Positions 63,566 through 64,000 of a stretch of DNA of 64,000 bases are shown here, in pieces (position 1 is the first letter of the stretch; every line of letters begins with the position of its first letter). Where the stretch lies: the NCBI RefSeq assembly GCF_005876955.1, contig NZ_SSCL01000002.1, positions 124,001-188,000 of the forward strand, written 5' to 3'. The notes beneath the pieces are model-generated. The model saw only the letters and a program-made list of their open reading frames with translations, was not told where the DNA came from and ran no database searches. This stretch comes from Sinomonas gamaensis. GTDB taxonomy: Bacteria; Actinomycetota; Actinomycetes; Actinomycetales; Micrococcaceae. A program made the translations under genes and the position numbers.

Positions 63566-64000
63566 CTAATAGGAGGTCAGGAGCCGGCGGAGGACCCGGG
63601 CCCCGAACTGGAGGGAATCTGCGGGGACGCGTTCGTCCACCCCGTGGAACATCCCGGCGAAGTCGAGATCCGCAGGCAGCCGAAGGGGCGCGAAGCCGTA
63701 CCCCGTGATCCCGAGCCGGCTGAGGGACTTGTTGTCGGTTCCGCCGGAGAGCGTGTACGGGAGGACGTGGGCCTCCGGGTCCTCCTCACCGAGGGCGCCG
63801 ACCATGGCATCGACGAGGGCGCCTTCGAACGGCGTCTCAAGCGAGACGTCATGATGCACGTAGGCGAAGTCGATGCCCTCCCCAGCGAGCTCCCTGATCT
63901 TCTCCATGACCAGTTCGTCCTGGCCCGGGAGGGTCCGCACGTCGATCCGCGCCTCCGCGCTGCCGGGAATGACGTTGTCCTTGTAGCCGGCCCTCAGGAC
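63566..64000 (-). CDS. M20-family metallopeptidase, C-terminal part
   Basis: About 144 residues are visible; the start lies beyond the window. DNVIPGSAEARIDVRTLPG is the typical M20 dimerisation-domain motif, and YTLSGGTDNKSLSRLGITGYGF holds the late Gly-Gly-Thr-Asp. FHGVDERVPADSLQFG carries the metal His and Glu region. Such enzymes cut dipeptides or deacylate amino acids. It reads with the acyl-CoA dehydrogenase gene 23 bp downstream of its stop. Confidence 0.85.
   Translation of the reverse strand, partial: VLRAGYKDNVIPGSAEARIDVRTLPGQDELVMEKIRELAGEGIDFAYVHHDVSLETPFEGALVDAMVGALGEEDPEAHVLPYTLSGGTDNKSLSRLGITGYGFAPLRLPADLDFAGMFHGVDERVPADSLQFGARVLRRLLTSY

Overview
The window is a stretch of high-GC actinobacterial chromosome. 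The gene set points to the family Micrococcaceae (Arthrobacter, Sinomonas, Pseudarthrobacter and relatives). The evidence is a complete Pup-proteasome locus with a fused PafB-PafC regulator, a mycothiol ligase (MshC), RbpA, a bcc-aa3 respiratory branch with di-haem QcrC, and many GTG starts. I see no tRNA, rRNA, insertion sequence, prophage or CRISPR array. The species assignment is inference.

Layout. Positions 1-5.7 kb hold the end of ctaF, a GntR regulator, and the minus-strand ctaE-qcrC-qcrA-qcrB operon for complex III and oxidase subunit III. The 5.7-14.8 kb part is a mosaic of small units: trpD, a lone AsnC-type ligand domain, DUF3054, a VOC/YCII/ECF42 sigma cluster, a SigB/SigF-type sigma factor, a DHFR-like reductase, DUF2277 and a UvrA-like ABC ATPase. 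From 14.8 to 24 kb the content is accessory: a secreted barrel-hydrolase-like protein next to a sortase-fold protein, a coiled-coil protein, an APC transporter, a Gfo/Idh-like protein, a ParB-like/GNAT fusion and a Tat-exported arylsulfotransferase-like protein.

The 24-28.7 kb segment is the most unusual part. It is a four-gene minus-strand operon of exported proteins. Three carry an N-terminal segment ending in AYW like SipW-processed matrix or pilin proteins. Three share a conserved C-terminal Cys-containing motif. Two are large Ig-like or repeat surface proteins. A strong hairpin follows the first gene and a symmetric operator-like element lies upstream. I read it as a candidate extracellular-matrix or surface-fibre system.

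From 28.9 to 41.6 kb come a LysR regulator, a lipoprotein, peptide deformylase, an S9 peptidase, an RlmA-type methyltransferase, a divergent YczE/MocR pair, an NfeD-stomatin pair, rbpA behind a sigma-R-type promoter, a polyprenol-phosphate mannosyltransferase and an amidohydrolase.

From 59.4 kb down to 41.6 kb, nearly everything reads leftward as the actinobacterial protein-degradation neighbourhood: HAD hydrolase, site-2 protease, TrmI, ARC ATPase, Dop, Pup, PrcB, PrcA, PafA, two FKBP isomerases, PafBC, TatA, TatC and the HelY helicase. Dop deamidates the terminal Gln of Pup, PafA attaches Pup to substrates, ARC unfolds them, and PrcBA degrades them. PafBC is the DNA-damage activator encoded with them. 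A PAC2-family protein, mshC, two small conserved proteins, an acyl-CoA dehydrogenase homologue and a partial M20 peptidase close the window.
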